A stretch of DNA of 54,522 nt from Candidatus Mediterraneibacter faecavium. Lineage in GTDB: Bacteria > Bacillota > Clostridia > Lachnospirales > Lachnospiraceae. The stretch covers positions 1-54,522 of the forward strand of contig DWVY01000062.1 of assembly GCA_019119995.1 (NCBI GenBank), given 5' to 3'. Within the stretch, counting starts at the first letter, position 1, and every line of letters starts with the position of its first letter. The position numbers were made by a program, and so were the translations under genes. Below are positions 8,638-17,351 of the stretch, one piece after another. Under the pieces are notes generated by a model that was given only the letters and a program-made list of their open reading frames with translations, ran no database searches and was not told the DNA's origin.

Positions 8638-10257
8638 ATGAAAACGAAACTTAGAAACACGTGGATTTCAAAGCTCATGGCATTATGTCTGGCGGTTGTG
8701 ATGATGCTGTCGATGAGCATGACGGTATTTGCTGTAAAGAGTACAGATACAGCCGATTTCGAGGTGACAGGATTTGACACGGATCCCGCTCCGTCTGTAT
8801 CCGCTTATCAGATTATTACGGTAAATGTAGATGATACATCAGCACAACCTGAGTATCCAGTGTATACATGGGTCAATGAAGTAGCAAATTGGGTAACAGC
8901 AAATCATCCTGCTTATATCGATCAGACCTTGGGAACAAATGCCGTGGCAGATGCTTTTGCTGAAGCAGATGCCGCTGATCTGACTACGTTTCTTGAAGAG
9001 ATGACGGCAGCAATCAAAGATAATACTATTACAGGGATTACACCTACTACGGTTACTGCCTCAAATGGTACAGCATCATTTACAGATATGGCAATGGGAG
9101 AGTATCTCATTACAGCAAATGGTGGGGTAAAGATTTATCAGCCTACAACAGTAAAAGTAGTTCCGGTATATGATGAAGAATCTCAATCCTGGGAAGTCTC
9201 AGAAGCCGTGATTGGCGATAAAGGCGTTATGAAATCTCAGGAGCCATCCATTGGGAAAGAAGTCGCAGACGGGGATGATACAGTAGCGGTTGGAGATACT
9301 GTTAAGTATAAACTGACAGTAGTAATACCGGACTATCCGACAGATTCTACTGATGCAAAGCTTGAGGTAGGAGATACTTTTTTATCAGGATTGACATATA
9401 ACAATGATGTAAGGGTTTATTCTGATGCTGATATGACTATTGAAATTCCAGCGGCTGGAGTGTATACGAATGTAACAGATGGGGAAACTCTTGCCAATAA
9501 AGACTTCCTATTACAGTTTACTCAGGATTACATATTAACTCATGGTGGACAGACAATATATGTAGGATACACAGGTACTGTAAATAATGATGCGTTTTCA
9601 GCAGCAGATGCTCTGGGAAATAGGGCATTCCTCGGATATAACAATGATCCATATAATGACACTTCCTATACACCAGATAAGGAAACTGAAGAAAAGGTAT
9701 ATTCCTATATTATTAATCTGAAAAAAGTAGATAAAAATGGTAGCGCTCTTTCTGGAGCTGAATTTACACTGACAAAAAGCAATGAGCAGAATGCAATGAA
9801 GTTTAATGGCTCAAATGGAGTTTATACATATGATTCTAAGGGTCAAGTAACAGATACCAAGCTTGCGGTTAATGGAGAGGGAGTGCTTTCAATTAGAGGT
9901 TTGGATGAGGGCACCTATGTTTTACGGGAAATAAAAGCCCCAAATGATTACGTACTTCCGAACGGTGAGATTACGATTGAAATTTATGATCAGGACAATG
10001 GATCAGCAGATGGAATAATTGATGAAGGCGAATCTGCTATTGTTAACGCAGATGGAACAGCAAAATTGTATGGTAATGTAGTGATTGATGGAAATACCGT
10101 ATCTTTTAATATTGAGAACACCAGCTCCGCAGATGCCGGCTTCCAGCTCCCGACCACCGGCGGCATGGGTACTATGATCTTTACGATCGCAGGTATCCTC
10201 CTCATGGGCGGCGCGGTTGCTCTGATCGTAGTAGCTGCAAGAAAGAAGAGAGGATAA
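8638..10257 (+). CDS. Major pilin, isopeptide-forming, LPTTG-anchored
   Basis: A 539-residue backbone pilin of the SpaA/FctA type. A signal peptide (1-31, ending TVFA) is followed by an N-terminal pilin domain (about 35-190), a D2-type isopeptide domain (from SIGKEVADGDD, about 205-360), and a Cna-B/SpaA domain (from IINLKKVDKNGSALSGAEFTL) with the E-box YVLREIKAPNDY. LPTTG (504-508), a membrane helix and ARKKRG form the sorting signal. No canonical YPK pilin motif was seen; VKVVPVY may take its place. GAGGAGG ribosome binding site. The two class C sortases downstream are the expected polymerases. Base composition is more AT-rich than the housekeeping genes nearby, as is common for surface proteins. 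Confidence 0.9.
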   Translation: MKTKLRNTWISKLMALCLAVVMMLSMSMTVFAVKSTDTADFEVTGFDTDPAPSVSAYQIITVNVDDTSAQPEYPVYTWVNEVANWVTANHPAYIDQTLGTNAVADAFAEADAADLTTFLEEMTAAIKDNTITGITPTTVTASNGTASFTDMAMGEYLITANGGVKIYQPTTVKVVPVYDEESQSWEVSEAVIGDKGVMKSQEPSIGKEVADGDDTVAVGDTVKYKLTVVIPDYPTDSTDAKLEVGDTFLSGLTYNNDVRVYSDADMTIEIPAAGVYTNVTDGETLANKDFLLQFTQDYILTHGGQTIYVGYTGTVNNDAFSAADALGNRAFLGYNNDPYNDTSYTPDKETEEKVYSYIINLKKVDKNGSALSGAEFTLTKSNEQNAMKFNGSNGVYTYDSKGQVTDTKLAVNGEGVLSIRGLDEGTYVLREIKAPNDYVLPNGEITIEIYDQDNGSADGIIDEGESAIVNADGTAKLYGNVVIDGNTVSFNIENTSSADAGFQLPTTGGMGTMIFTIAGILLMGGAVALIVVAARKKRG

Positions 10258-10292
10258 TCTGTCCTTAAGCATTTCGATTGGATTCAGAATTA

Positions 10293-11186
10293 ATGAAGAG
10301 AGAACAGAAAAAGAAGAAAAGTAATCTGTTATTACTCCTGGCGCCCCTGCTGCTTTTTGCGGCAGGCGCCGGGATTTTCCTTTATCCGGCGGTAAGTAAT
10401 TATCTGGCGGAGCGGCAGCAGTCGGAAGTGATCCATACTTACCGGGCGGCTGTGAATGAGATGGACCAGGCGGAAATAGATGCTGCATGGCAGGAGGCTG
10501 TGGAGTACAATGAGAACCTTGCCGGAGATCCGGTACATGACCCTTTTGTCATGGGGAGCGGCTATGTCCTTCCGGATAATTATGAAGAAGTATTAAATGT
10601 CAACGGCGATGGGGTGATGGGATATATCGATATCCCGAAGATTGACGTCTATCTTCCGATTTACCATGGAACCAGTGAAGAGGTATTGGCAGAGGGCGCC
10701 GGACATCTGGAGATGACAGCGCTTCCCATTGGCGGGAACAATCGGCATCCGGTCATCAGTGCCCATCGCGGCCTGCCTAGTGCGGAGCTGTTTACCCGGC
10801 TGGATGAGATGGAGGCCGGAGATCAGTTTTATATCCATGTACTTGATCATACTCTGGCTTATGAGGTGGATCAGATCGAGGTGATCCTGCCGGAAGAGCT
10901 TTCTCTTCTGCAGCCGGAGGAAGACAAGGATCTGGTGACGCTGCTGACCTGTACTCCGTATGCAGTGAATACGCATCGTCTCCTCGTGCGGGGGACGCGG
11001 GTGCCGTATGAGCCTGAGACTGAGGAAGATACTGTGCAGACGGCGGATCAGGTGAGTACCTGGCTGAGAGAGTATCTGTATGCGATACTTGCAGGCATTC
11101 TCCTGCTCTTTATCCTTGTGACTGCCGTGATCACCCTGAGACGCAGGAAACGAGGGAGACGAAGGAGGCGCAGGAGACGGCGATGA
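10293..11186 (+). CDS. Class C (pilin-polymerising) sortase 1
   Basis: A 297-residue membrane transpeptidase that would cut LPxTG-type signals and join pilin subunits. An N-terminal membrane helix (about 13-35) precedes a lid region with the DPF motif (VHDPFVMG) characteristic of class C sortases. The catalytic set is His158 (SAHRG), Cys220 (LLTCTPY) and Arg229 (NTHRL). A second helix near the C-terminus and a run of arginines follow. I chose the ATG at 10293; the frame is also open from a TTG at 10278, and neither has a strong ribosome binding site. The stop overlaps the next sortase start as ATGA. Confidence 0.93.
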   Translation: MKREQKKKKSNLLLLLAPLLLFAAGAGIFLYPAVSNYLAERQQSEVIHTYRAAVNEMDQAEIDAAWQEAVEYNENLAGDPVHDPFVMGSGYVLPDNYEEVLNVNGDGVMGYIDIPKIDVYLPIYHGTSEEVLAEGAGHLEMTALPIGGNNRHPVISAHRGLPSAELFTRLDEMEAGDQFYIHVLDHTLAYEVDQIEVILPEELSLLQPEEDKDLVTLLTCTPYAVNTHRLLVRGTRVPYEPETEEDTVQTADQVSTWLREYLYAILAGILLLFILVTAVITLRRRKRGRRRRRRRRR

Positions 11187-12124
11187 AGAGAATATGGCTT
11201 TTTATCCTGGCAGGGCTCCTGCTCCTGACAGGACTCGGGATTCTTCTCTATCCGAACCTGAACCGGCTTGCCGCAGGATTTACAGATCAGGAGAAGATCG
11301 TACATTTCCGGGAGGAGCAGAAGGAAACAGACGGAGAGGACGCCCCTTATGCGGACCTTCTTACTCAGATGCAGGACTACAATAAGGAAATCTATGAAAA
11401 CGGGCAGGAAGATCTGAAAGATGTATGGAGTTACGAACAGAACCCGTTTGATTTTGATACGGCCGGCCTCGCGGATGACATGATCGGGTATATCACGATC
11501 GACGCCATGGACGAGGAAATGCCCCTGTATATCGGAGCAAATGAGGAAAATATGAGCAAGGGCGCTGTGGTCATGGGGCAGACGAGCATGCCCATCGGCG
11601 GAGAGAACACGAACTGCGTGATCGCGGCTCACCGCGGGTACAGGGGGATTCCCATGTTTCAGTATATTGAAGTGCTGCAGCCGGGTGACAAGATTGAGAT
11701 TACGAATCTGTGGGACACAATCGAGTATGAAGTCGCGAAATGTATTGTGATCCGGCCGGATGACATTGATGCGGTGAAGATCGTGCCCGGACAGGATATG
11801 CTGACTCTGATCACCTGTCATCCGTACACGCAGAATTATCAGAGATATGTCGTCTACTGCAGGCGGACAGACCATGGAGAAGGTGCTGCGCAGCCGGATG
11901 GTGAAAATGATCCGCTGGCAGCATTTGACGGAGTGGTCTATGTGTCGTCTGCTGACGACATACGGCGAGAACAGCTTGTCAATACAGCTGTGATGGCCGG
12001 ATGCGCTGCTCTCTGCCTGTTCATCTTGAAGGCTGTCTGTGTGCGGGCTGTAGGAGGACGGAAACGCCGGAAGAGGAAAATGCATGCGAAACGTGAGCGC
12101 AGAAAGGGAAGAAGGAATGGCTAA
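11183..12124 (+). CDS. Class C sortase 2
   Basis: A 313-residue second class C sortase with N- and C-terminal membrane helices. The catalytic residues are His150 (AAHRGYRG), Cys212 (LITCHPY) and Arg221 (YQRYVV). The lid motif is NPF instead of DPF, suggesting a different lid behaviour or substrate preference from its neighbour. The 4-base ATGA overlap with sortase 1 shows translational coupling. Two pilus sortases beside one LPTTG pilin and one LPFSG adhesin suggest that one polymerises the shaft and the other joins the adhesin; this division of labour is inferred. Confidence 0.92.
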   Translation: MKRIWLFILAGLLLLTGLGILLYPNLNRLAAGFTDQEKIVHFREEQKETDGEDAPYADLLTQMQDYNKEIYENGQEDLKDVWSYEQNPFDFDTAGLADDMIGYITIDAMDEEMPLYIGANEENMSKGAVVMGQTSMPIGGENTNCVIAAHRGYRGIPMFQYIEVLQPGDKIEITNLWDTIEYEVAKCIVIRPDDIDAVKIVPGQDMLTLITCHPYTQNYQRYVVYCRRTDHGEGAAQPDGENDPLAAFDGVVYVSSADDIRREQLVNTAVMAGCAALCLFILKAVCVRAVGGRKRRKRKMHAKRERRKGRRNG

Positions 12125-12854
12125 AGCAGAAGACCTTACCGGGCGCAGATTCGGGAACCTCAAAGTGTTGGAACGGGCAAAGAACCGCAACGGGCGTGTC
12201 TGCTGGCTGTGCCGCTGCGACTGCGGAAATGAGAAGGTGGTGTCAGCACATGATCTGAAAGCAGGAAAATGTAAAACCTGCGGCGGCCGTAGCCACAGGA
12301 TATCTACAAACATGATAGATCTTACCGGAAAAAAGTTCGGGCGTCTGACTGTGCAATACCCGATAAAGCGCCGGGATAAGAGAGGTTGTGTATACTGGCA
12401 CTGCATTTGTGAATGTGGACGGGAGACAGACCTTAGTGAAAATGACTTAAGACACGGAAATTACCAGAGCTGCGGCTGCCTTAGGAAAGCGCTCCAGAAA
12501 GAGCTGCCGAAGCAGCTTACTATGGTGGATGGTACATGCATTGAGATGTTGGAGAGCAGAAAGTACCGCAGGGACAATAAAAGCGGGTTCCGAGGCGTAT
12601 ATCAGATGAAGAATCAGAAATACCGCGTATCGATCGGATTCAAAGGGAAGAGATATTATGTAGGGACTTATAAAGATTATGATGAGGCGGTCCGGGCAAG
12701 GCTTGCAGCGGAAGAAACAGTATTTTCCGGATTTCTCAGAGAATATCAGAGCTGGAAAGAAAAAGCAGATGATGATCCCGGGTGGGCACAGAGTCACCCT
12801 CTGGTCTATGAAGTAGAGAAAATAAACGGCAGCCTGACAGTCAGGACGAGCTGA
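12117..12854 (+). CDS. AP2-domain DNA-binding protein with duplicated Cys-rich N-terminus
   Basis: A 245-residue protein. Two homologous segments of about 60 residues each start with LTGRRFGNLKV or LTGKKFGRLTV and contain CxCDCG or CxCECG clusters, probably zinc-binding. A C-terminal AP2-type DNA-binding domain follows (about 147-200: SGFRGVYQMKNQKYRVSI and KRYYVGTYKDYDEAVRAR). Such proteins are common in phages and mobile DNA and often derive from homing endonucleases, but no HNH nuclease motif is visible here. I chose the ATG at 12117, 8 bases after AAAGGG; an ATG at 12084 is also possible. It overlaps the sortase end, so it is expressed with the pilus genes, either as a regulator or as a passenger. 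Followed by a terminator. Confidence 0.75.
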   Translation: MAKAEDLTGRRFGNLKVLERAKNRNGRVCWLCRCDCGNEKVVSAHDLKAGKCKTCGGRSHRISTNMIDLTGKKFGRLTVQYPIKRRDKRGCVYWHCICECGRETDLSENDLRHGNYQSCGCLRKALQKELPKQLTMVDGTCIEMLESRKYRRDNKSGFRGVYQMKNQKYRVSIGFKGKRYYVGTYKDYDEAVRARLAAEETVFSGFLREYQSWKEKADDDPGWAQSHPLVYEVEKINGSLTVRTS

Positions 12855-12866
12855 ATAAAGCAGATG

Positions 12867-12906
12867 GAAAACTTCCTATTTTTCGCGATCAGGAAGTTTT
12901 TCTTTT
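12867..12906 (+). terminator. Rho-independent terminator of the pilus operon
   Basis: AAAACTTCCT (12867-12876) pairs with AGGAAGTTTT (12890-12899), and the T-rich tail runs to 12906. It directly follows the AP2 gene. Confidence 0.85.
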
Positions 12907-12921
12907 TGTGCATTTTGATGA

Positions 12922-12950
12922 TTGACAATAATTTTAAATCTTTATACTAT
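12922..12950 (+). promoter_or_regulatory. Promoter of the MarR-ABC operon
   Basis: Perfect -35 TTGACA (12922-12927), 17-base spacer, -10 TACTAT (12945-12950). Confidence 0.75.
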
Positions 12951-12951
12951 A

Positions 12952-12969
12952 TTGTTAGTTACCGAACAA
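12952..12969. promoter_or_regulatory. Palindromic operator candidate for the MarR regulator
   Basis: TTGTT (12952-12956) and AACAA (12965-12969) are symmetrical about 12960.5, with two further inner matching pairs. The site lies just after the -10, where a MarR dimer would block transcription of its own operon. Inferred from position and symmetry. Confidence 0.5.
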
Positions 12970-13004
12970 ATATTTTCTGGATATGAAAGGGATGTGAGAC
13001 AGTA

Positions 13005-13502
13005 ATGTGCAGCAGCGATAACAAAGGGACTCCAGACTGCGGGCATGATGTCGGACGGCTGATCAATACGCTTTCCCATCAGCTGAAGCGGCAGATGTGC
13101 GTGCAGGAGGAGGAAGACAGTCTGACGACGAATATGCAGCGGCTCGTCCTGCATTATATTCTGTTTCAGTCACTGCAGCGGGATATTTACCAGAAAGATG
13201 TGGAAAAAGAATTCCAGATCCGCAGATCAACGGCCACGGGAACACTCCAGATCCTTGAGAAGAACGGATTTATCACCCGGGAACCGGTGAAGCAGGATGC
13301 GCGCCTGAAGAAGCTGATGCCCACGGAAAAAGCCAAGGCGGTGCGCCAGCATATCCTGGATAATATCCGTTATGTCGAGGAGCTGCTCGCGAAAGACATA
13401 CCGGAAGAAAAACTGACTGTATGCAGGGAAGTACTTATGCAGATGTCCGAGAATTTGTCTGGTGATGAAAAAAGAAGAGAGGAGATAACAGACCATGAAT
13501 AG
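13005..13502 (+). CDS. MarR-family transcriptional regulator
   Basis: A 165-residue winged-helix regulator. The HTH lies around residues 60-95 (DIYQKDVEKEFQIRRSTATGTLQILEKNGFI) and the wing includes the typical DARLKKLMPTEKA. In this family a small ligand usually releases the protein from an operator near its own promoter. It overlaps the ABC gene by 8 bases and so most likely controls the exporter. Upstream are a good promoter and a palindrome that could be autoregulatory. Confidence 0.93.
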   Translation: MCSSDNKGTPDCGHDVGRLINTLSHQLKRQMCVQEEEDSLTTNMQRLVLHYILFQSLQRDIYQKDVEKEFQIRRSTATGTLQILEKNGFITREPVKQDARLKKLMPTEKAKAVRQHILDNIRYVEELLAKDIPEEKLTVCREVLMQMSENLSGDEKRREEITDHE

Positions 13503-15228
13503 AATATTACTTCGTTCCGTCAGGGAATACAAGCGCGAATCTTTTCTGACTCCTGTGCTGGTCTGTCTTGAAGTGCTGATGGAAGTGCTGATCCCGCTGC
13601 TGATGGCGAATATCATTGACGTCGGGATCGCGAACGGTGATATGGGTTATATCATCCGGACAGGCGTACTGCTGGTCGTCATGGCAATGCTTGCACTCGC
13701 ATTCGGCGCGAAAGCAGGACAGATGGGCGCGATCGCATCTTCAGGATATGCGAAGAATCTGCGCCACGATATTTTTTATAAGATACAGGATTTTTCATTT
13801 GGAAACATTGACCATTTTTCAACATCAAGCCTTGTGACGAGGATGACGACAGATATCACGAATGTGCAGATGGCGTATATGTTTACGATACGTCTGCTGG
13901 CGAGAGCGCCGATCATGATCGTCCTGTCGCTGATCATGACGATGACGATCAGCGTGAAGATCGCGGTGATCATGCTGATCACAGTGCCTATCCTCGGGGG
14001 CGCGCTGATCGCGATCGCGAAGATGGCGCATCCTCATTTCGTACAGGTGTTTGACGAGTACGATGTACTCAATAACACGGTACAGGAAAATGTAAATGCG
14101 GCGAGAGTTGTCAAGGCTTATGTCCGCGGTGAACATGAGGTGGAGAAGTTCGGAAAGGTATCCACACTTGTGTTTAAGCTCTTCACCAAAGCGGAGAAGA
14201 TCGTTGCGTGGAACTCGCCGATCATGCAGTTCACGGTATACGCTGTGGTTATTATCATGGTGCTGATTGGCGGCGAGAGCATCATCACAGGCTCCATGCA
14301 GACCGGCGAGCTCACCAGTGTTATCGTATATGCGCTGCAGATCCTGATGTCGCTTATGATGGTTACTTTCGTATTTACGATGATCATGATAGCCGAAGCA
14401 TCCACGGACCGTATCACCGAAGTGCTGGAGGAAGTGCCGGAGATGGAAGACGCAGCGGATGCTGTTACAGAGGTGAAGAACGGCGATATTGATTTTGAAC
14501 ATGTAAACTTCAGTTACGCGGGTGAGGGCGGCAACCTTTCTCTGAAAGATGTAAACCTTCATATTAAAAGCGGTCAGATCATCGGTGTGATCGGCGGCAC
14601 TGGAAGCGCCAAGTCTACTCTCGTACAGTTGATCCCGAGGCTTTATGACGTAACGGGCGGCTGTGTGAAAGTCGGCGGAGTAGATGTCCGTAAATACAGC
14701 CTGGAAGCGCTCCGTGACCAGGTATCCATGGTGCTCCAGAAGAACGTGCTCTTTACCGGCTCGATTTATGAGAATATCCGCTGGGGTGATGAGAACGCCA
14801 GCGATGAAGAAGTACAGAGAGTCTGTAAGCTGGCTCAGGCCGACGGATTTATCCAGGAGTTCCCGGCGGGTTATGATACGATGATCGTGGAAGGCGGTAA
14901 TAACGTGTCCGGCGGTCAGAAGCAGAGGCTCTGTATCGCAAGGGCGCTGCTTAAGAAACCGAAGATCCTGATCCTCGACGATTCTACCAGTGCGGTGGAT
15001 ACAAGAACGGACGCACTGATCCGTCAGGCGTTCCGTGAGGAGATTCCGGATACGACGAAGATCATCATCGCACAGAGGATTTCTTCGGTGGAAGATGCAG
15101 ATATGATCATCGTGATGGATAACGGCGAGATCAACGGGATCGGTACATCAGAAGAACTTCTCAAGACGAATGACATTTACAGAGAAGTATATGAATCCCA
15201 GGTGAAAGGAGGTGCGCAGGATGAGTGA
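13495..15228 (+). CDS. Heterodimeric ABC exporter, half with degenerate ATPase site
   Basis: A 577-residue half-transporter: six-helix membrane domain (about 15-310), then an ATPase domain. Walker A is GGTGSAKST and the signature NVSGGQKQR is canonical. Walker B reads ILILDDSTSAVD, with Asp where the catalytic Glu should be. This is the hallmark of the degenerate half of heterodimeric exporters such as TM287/288 and BmrCD, so only the site using this subunit's signature and the partner's Walker motifs should hydrolyse ATP well. Its start overlaps the MarR gene and its end overlaps the partner gene. Likely multidrug or peptide/lipid export; the substrate cannot be told from sequence. Confidence 0.93.
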   Translation: MNRILLRSVREYKRESFLTPVLVCLEVLMEVLIPLLMANIIDVGIANGDMGYIIRTGVLLVVMAMLALAFGAKAGQMGAIASSGYAKNLRHDIFYKIQDFSFGNIDHFSTSSLVTRMTTDITNVQMAYMFTIRLLARAPIMIVLSLIMTMTISVKIAVIMLITVPILGGALIAIAKMAHPHFVQVFDEYDVLNNTVQENVNAARVVKAYVRGEHEVEKFGKVSTLVFKLFTKAEKIVAWNSPIMQFTVYAVVIIMVLIGGESIITGSMQTGELTSVIVYALQILMSLMMVTFVFTMIMIAEASTDRITEVLEEVPEMEDAADAVTEVKNGDIDFEHVNFSYAGEGGNLSLKDVNLHIKSGQIIGVIGGTGSAKSTLVQLIPRLYDVTGGCVKVGGVDVRKYSLEALRDQVSMVLQKNVLFTGSIYENIRWGDENASDEEVQRVCKLAQADGFIQEFPAGYDTMIVEGGNNVSGGQKQRLCIARALLKKPKILILDDSTSAVDTRTDALIRQAFREEIPDTTKIIIAQRISSVEDADMIIVMDNGEINGIGTSEELLKTNDIYREVYESQVKGGAQDE

Positions 15229-17149
15229 TCAGAATAACAGCAATGCACAGCCGGTCCAGCAGAGGGCAGGCGGGGGCCCGGCAGTTACAAAGGGCACGCT
15301 CAAGACCGCCAAAAGACTTCTGAACTATGTGTTCAGTGCATATAAGGTGCAGTTTATCATTGTTCTGATCTGCATCCTTATGAGTTCGGTGGCGTCGATC
15401 TCGGTATCCCTGTCACTGAAATTCCTTCTGGATGACTTTATCATCCCGCTGATCGGACAGCAGGATCCGGATTATACGGAACTGTATATGGCGCTGGTAG
15501 TGCTGGGAAGTATCTTCTTATTAGGAGTTATCGCTACATTTGTCTACAGCCGTATGATGGTAGTGATCGGCCAGGGCGTGTTAAAACGTGTCCGCGATGA
15601 GATGTTCGCTCATATGCAGACTCTTCCGATCCGCTATTTTGACCAGAATACGAACGGCTCGATCATGAGTCTTTACACAAATGATACAGATACCCTGCGT
15701 CAGATGATCAACCAGTCGATCCCGCAGGTACTGATGTCAGCGTTCACTATTATCGTTACATTTATCTCCATGCTGGTCTTAAGCCCGATCCTGACAGTGC
15801 TCGCAGTGCTCATGATCATTGTGATGATCTTTGTGTCAAAGGTCGTGACAGGCAACAGTGGAAAATACTTCATCCGCCAGCAGATCGACCTTGCCGATAT
15901 CACCGGTTTCGTCGAGGAGCGTATGAACGGACAGAGAGTCATCAAGGTATTCAACCATGAAAAGATCTCCGAGCAGGAGTTCGACGAGCTGAATGAAAGA
16001 CTCTTTACAAGCGCATCCAATGCACATACATTTGCCAGCATGATGGGACCGATCATCGGAAACCTCGGAAACCTTCAGTTCGTACTCACGGCAGTGTTCG
16101 GGGGATTCCTCTCAGTAGCAGGTATCGGAAATATCACACTGGGAGTTATGGCTTCCTACCTGCAGTTTACAAAGAGCTTCACACAGCCGTTCATGCAGGT
16201 GGCGCAGCAGTTCAACTCCATCATCATGGCGCTTGCCGGAGCAGAACGTATCTTCAATATGATGGATGAGCCGTCCGAAGTGGACGACGGTTATGTCACA
16301 CTTGTCAATGCAAAGAGAAATGCAGACGGCAGCCTTACCGAGTGCAAAGAGCGTACCGGCCTGTGGGCATGGAAACATCCACATAAGGCGGACGGTACAG
16401 TTACTTATCAGGAACTCAGAGGAGACGTTCGGTTCTACGACATGACATTCGGCTATACGCCGGATCACATGGTGCTCCATGACCTGACACTGTATGCAGA
16501 GCCGGGACAGAAGATCGCGTTTGTCGGATCTACCGGAGCAGGAAAGACGACGATCACCAACCTGATCAACCGTTTCTATGATGTTGCAGACGGCAAGATC
16601 CGTTACGATGATATCAATATCAATAAGATCAAAAAAGACGATCTGAGGCATTCACTCGGCATCGTGCTCCAGGATACCCACCTGTTTACCGGAACGATCA
16701 AAGAAAACATCCGTTACGGCAAACTGGATGCAACGGATGAAGAAGTGATAAATGCAGCAAAACTTGCTCATGCGGATGGATTTATCCGTATGCTGCCGAA
16801 CGGCTATGATACACACCTGAGCGGCGACGGCGAAGAACTTTCGCAGGGCCAGAGGCAGCTGCTCGCGATCGCGAGGGCTGCGATCGCAGACCCGCCGGTA
16901 CTGATCCTCGACGAGGCGACATCCTCCATCGATACAAGAACCGAGCAGATCGTCCAGAAAGGTATGGATAACCTGATGAAAGGCCGTACCGTATTCGTGA
17001 TCGCCCACAGACTCTCCACCATCCGCAACAGCGATGCGATCATGGTGCTCGAGCACGGACGCATCATCGAGAGAGGAACACACGAAGAACTCCTCAAACT
17101 GAAAGGGACATATTATCAGTTGTATACAGGAAAACTGGAGTTGTCATAA
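15221..17149 (+). CDS. Heterodimeric ABC exporter, half with catalytic Walker B
   Basis: A 642-residue partner of the preceding gene. It has a membrane domain of six helices, then Walker A GSTGAGKTT, signature LSQGQRQ (non-canonical) and Walker B LILDEATSSID with the catalytic Glu. Intact Walker motifs with an altered signature are the exact complement of the first half. An insert of about 30 residues (around VNAKRNADGSLTECKERTGLWAWKHPHKADG) lies between the membrane and ATPase domains, which makes it longer than its partner. The ATG at 15221 has AAAGGAGG 8 bases upstream and is preferred to the GTG at 15212; it overlaps the previous gene by 8 bases. Confidence 0.93.
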   Translation: MSDQNNSNAQPVQQRAGGGPAVTKGTLKTAKRLLNYVFSAYKVQFIIVLICILMSSVASISVSLSLKFLLDDFIIPLIGQQDPDYTELYMALVVLGSIFLLGVIATFVYSRMMVVIGQGVLKRVRDEMFAHMQTLPIRYFDQNTNGSIMSLYTNDTDTLRQMINQSIPQVLMSAFTIIVTFISMLVLSPILTVLAVLMIIVMIFVSKVVTGNSGKYFIRQQIDLADITGFVEERMNGQRVIKVFNHEKISEQEFDELNERLFTSASNAHTFASMMGPIIGNLGNLQFVLTAVFGGFLSVAGIGNITLGVMASYLQFTKSFTQPFMQVAQQFNSIIMALAGAERIFNMMDEPSEVDDGYVTLVNAKRNADGSLTECKERTGLWAWKHPHKADGTVTYQELRGDVRFYDMTFGYTPDHMVLHDLTLYAEPGQKIAFVGSTGAGKTTITNLINRFYDVADGKIRYDDININKIKKDDLRHSLGIVLQDTHLFTGTIKENIRYGKLDATDEEVINAAKLAHADGFIRMLPNGYDTHLSGDGEELSQGQRQLLAIARAAIADPPVLILDEATSSIDTRTEQIVQKGMDNLMKGRTVFVIAHRLSTIRNSDAIMVLEHGRIIERGTHEELLKLKGTYYQLYTGKLELS

Positions 17150-17174
17150 TGTACGTGATGGCTATAAGCCGTGC

Positions 17175-17240
17175 GATAAGACAGGAAAGAGCTCCCGGAA
17201 GAGTGCTTGCATTCTTCCGGGAGCTCTTTTTTGTCTTATC
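17175..17240. terminator. Strong terminator after the ABC exporter
   Basis: Stem AAAGAGCTCCCGGAAGA (17186-17202) pairs with its complement at 17213-17229, with a T-run to 17232. Outer arms GATAAGACA and TGTCTTATC extend the hairpin. It can stop transcription from the left and perhaps also from the Rpn gene on the right. Confidence 0.88.
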
Positions 17241-17346
17241 ATAGGGCGCCAGCCCGCGACTGAGATGGAGCAGAGAAGCTGCGGAATCGAAGTTGGGCAC
17301 GGCGGATGACCGGGGCATAGGGCGCCAGCCCGTGGAATCGAAGTTG
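17240..17346. repeat. Duplicated short blocks beside the Rpn gene
   Basis: CATAGGGCGCCAGCCCG occurs at 17240-17256 and 17316-17332. GGAATCGAAGTTG occurs at 17283-17295 and 17334-17346. The pair of blocks is a partial direct duplication just past the Rpn stop codon, possibly left by local recombination or slippage. Confidence 0.7.
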
Positions 17347-17351
17347 CGCTT

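Noticed and set aside
10959-12406. Long minus-strand open frame across the second sortase
   Set aside because: It has no start signals or recognisable domain and overlaps two well-supported genes on the other strand.
13825-14562. Minus-strand His/Arg-rich open frame inside the ABC gene
   Set aside because: Composition is that of a reverse-strand shadow of membrane-helix codons; no family features.
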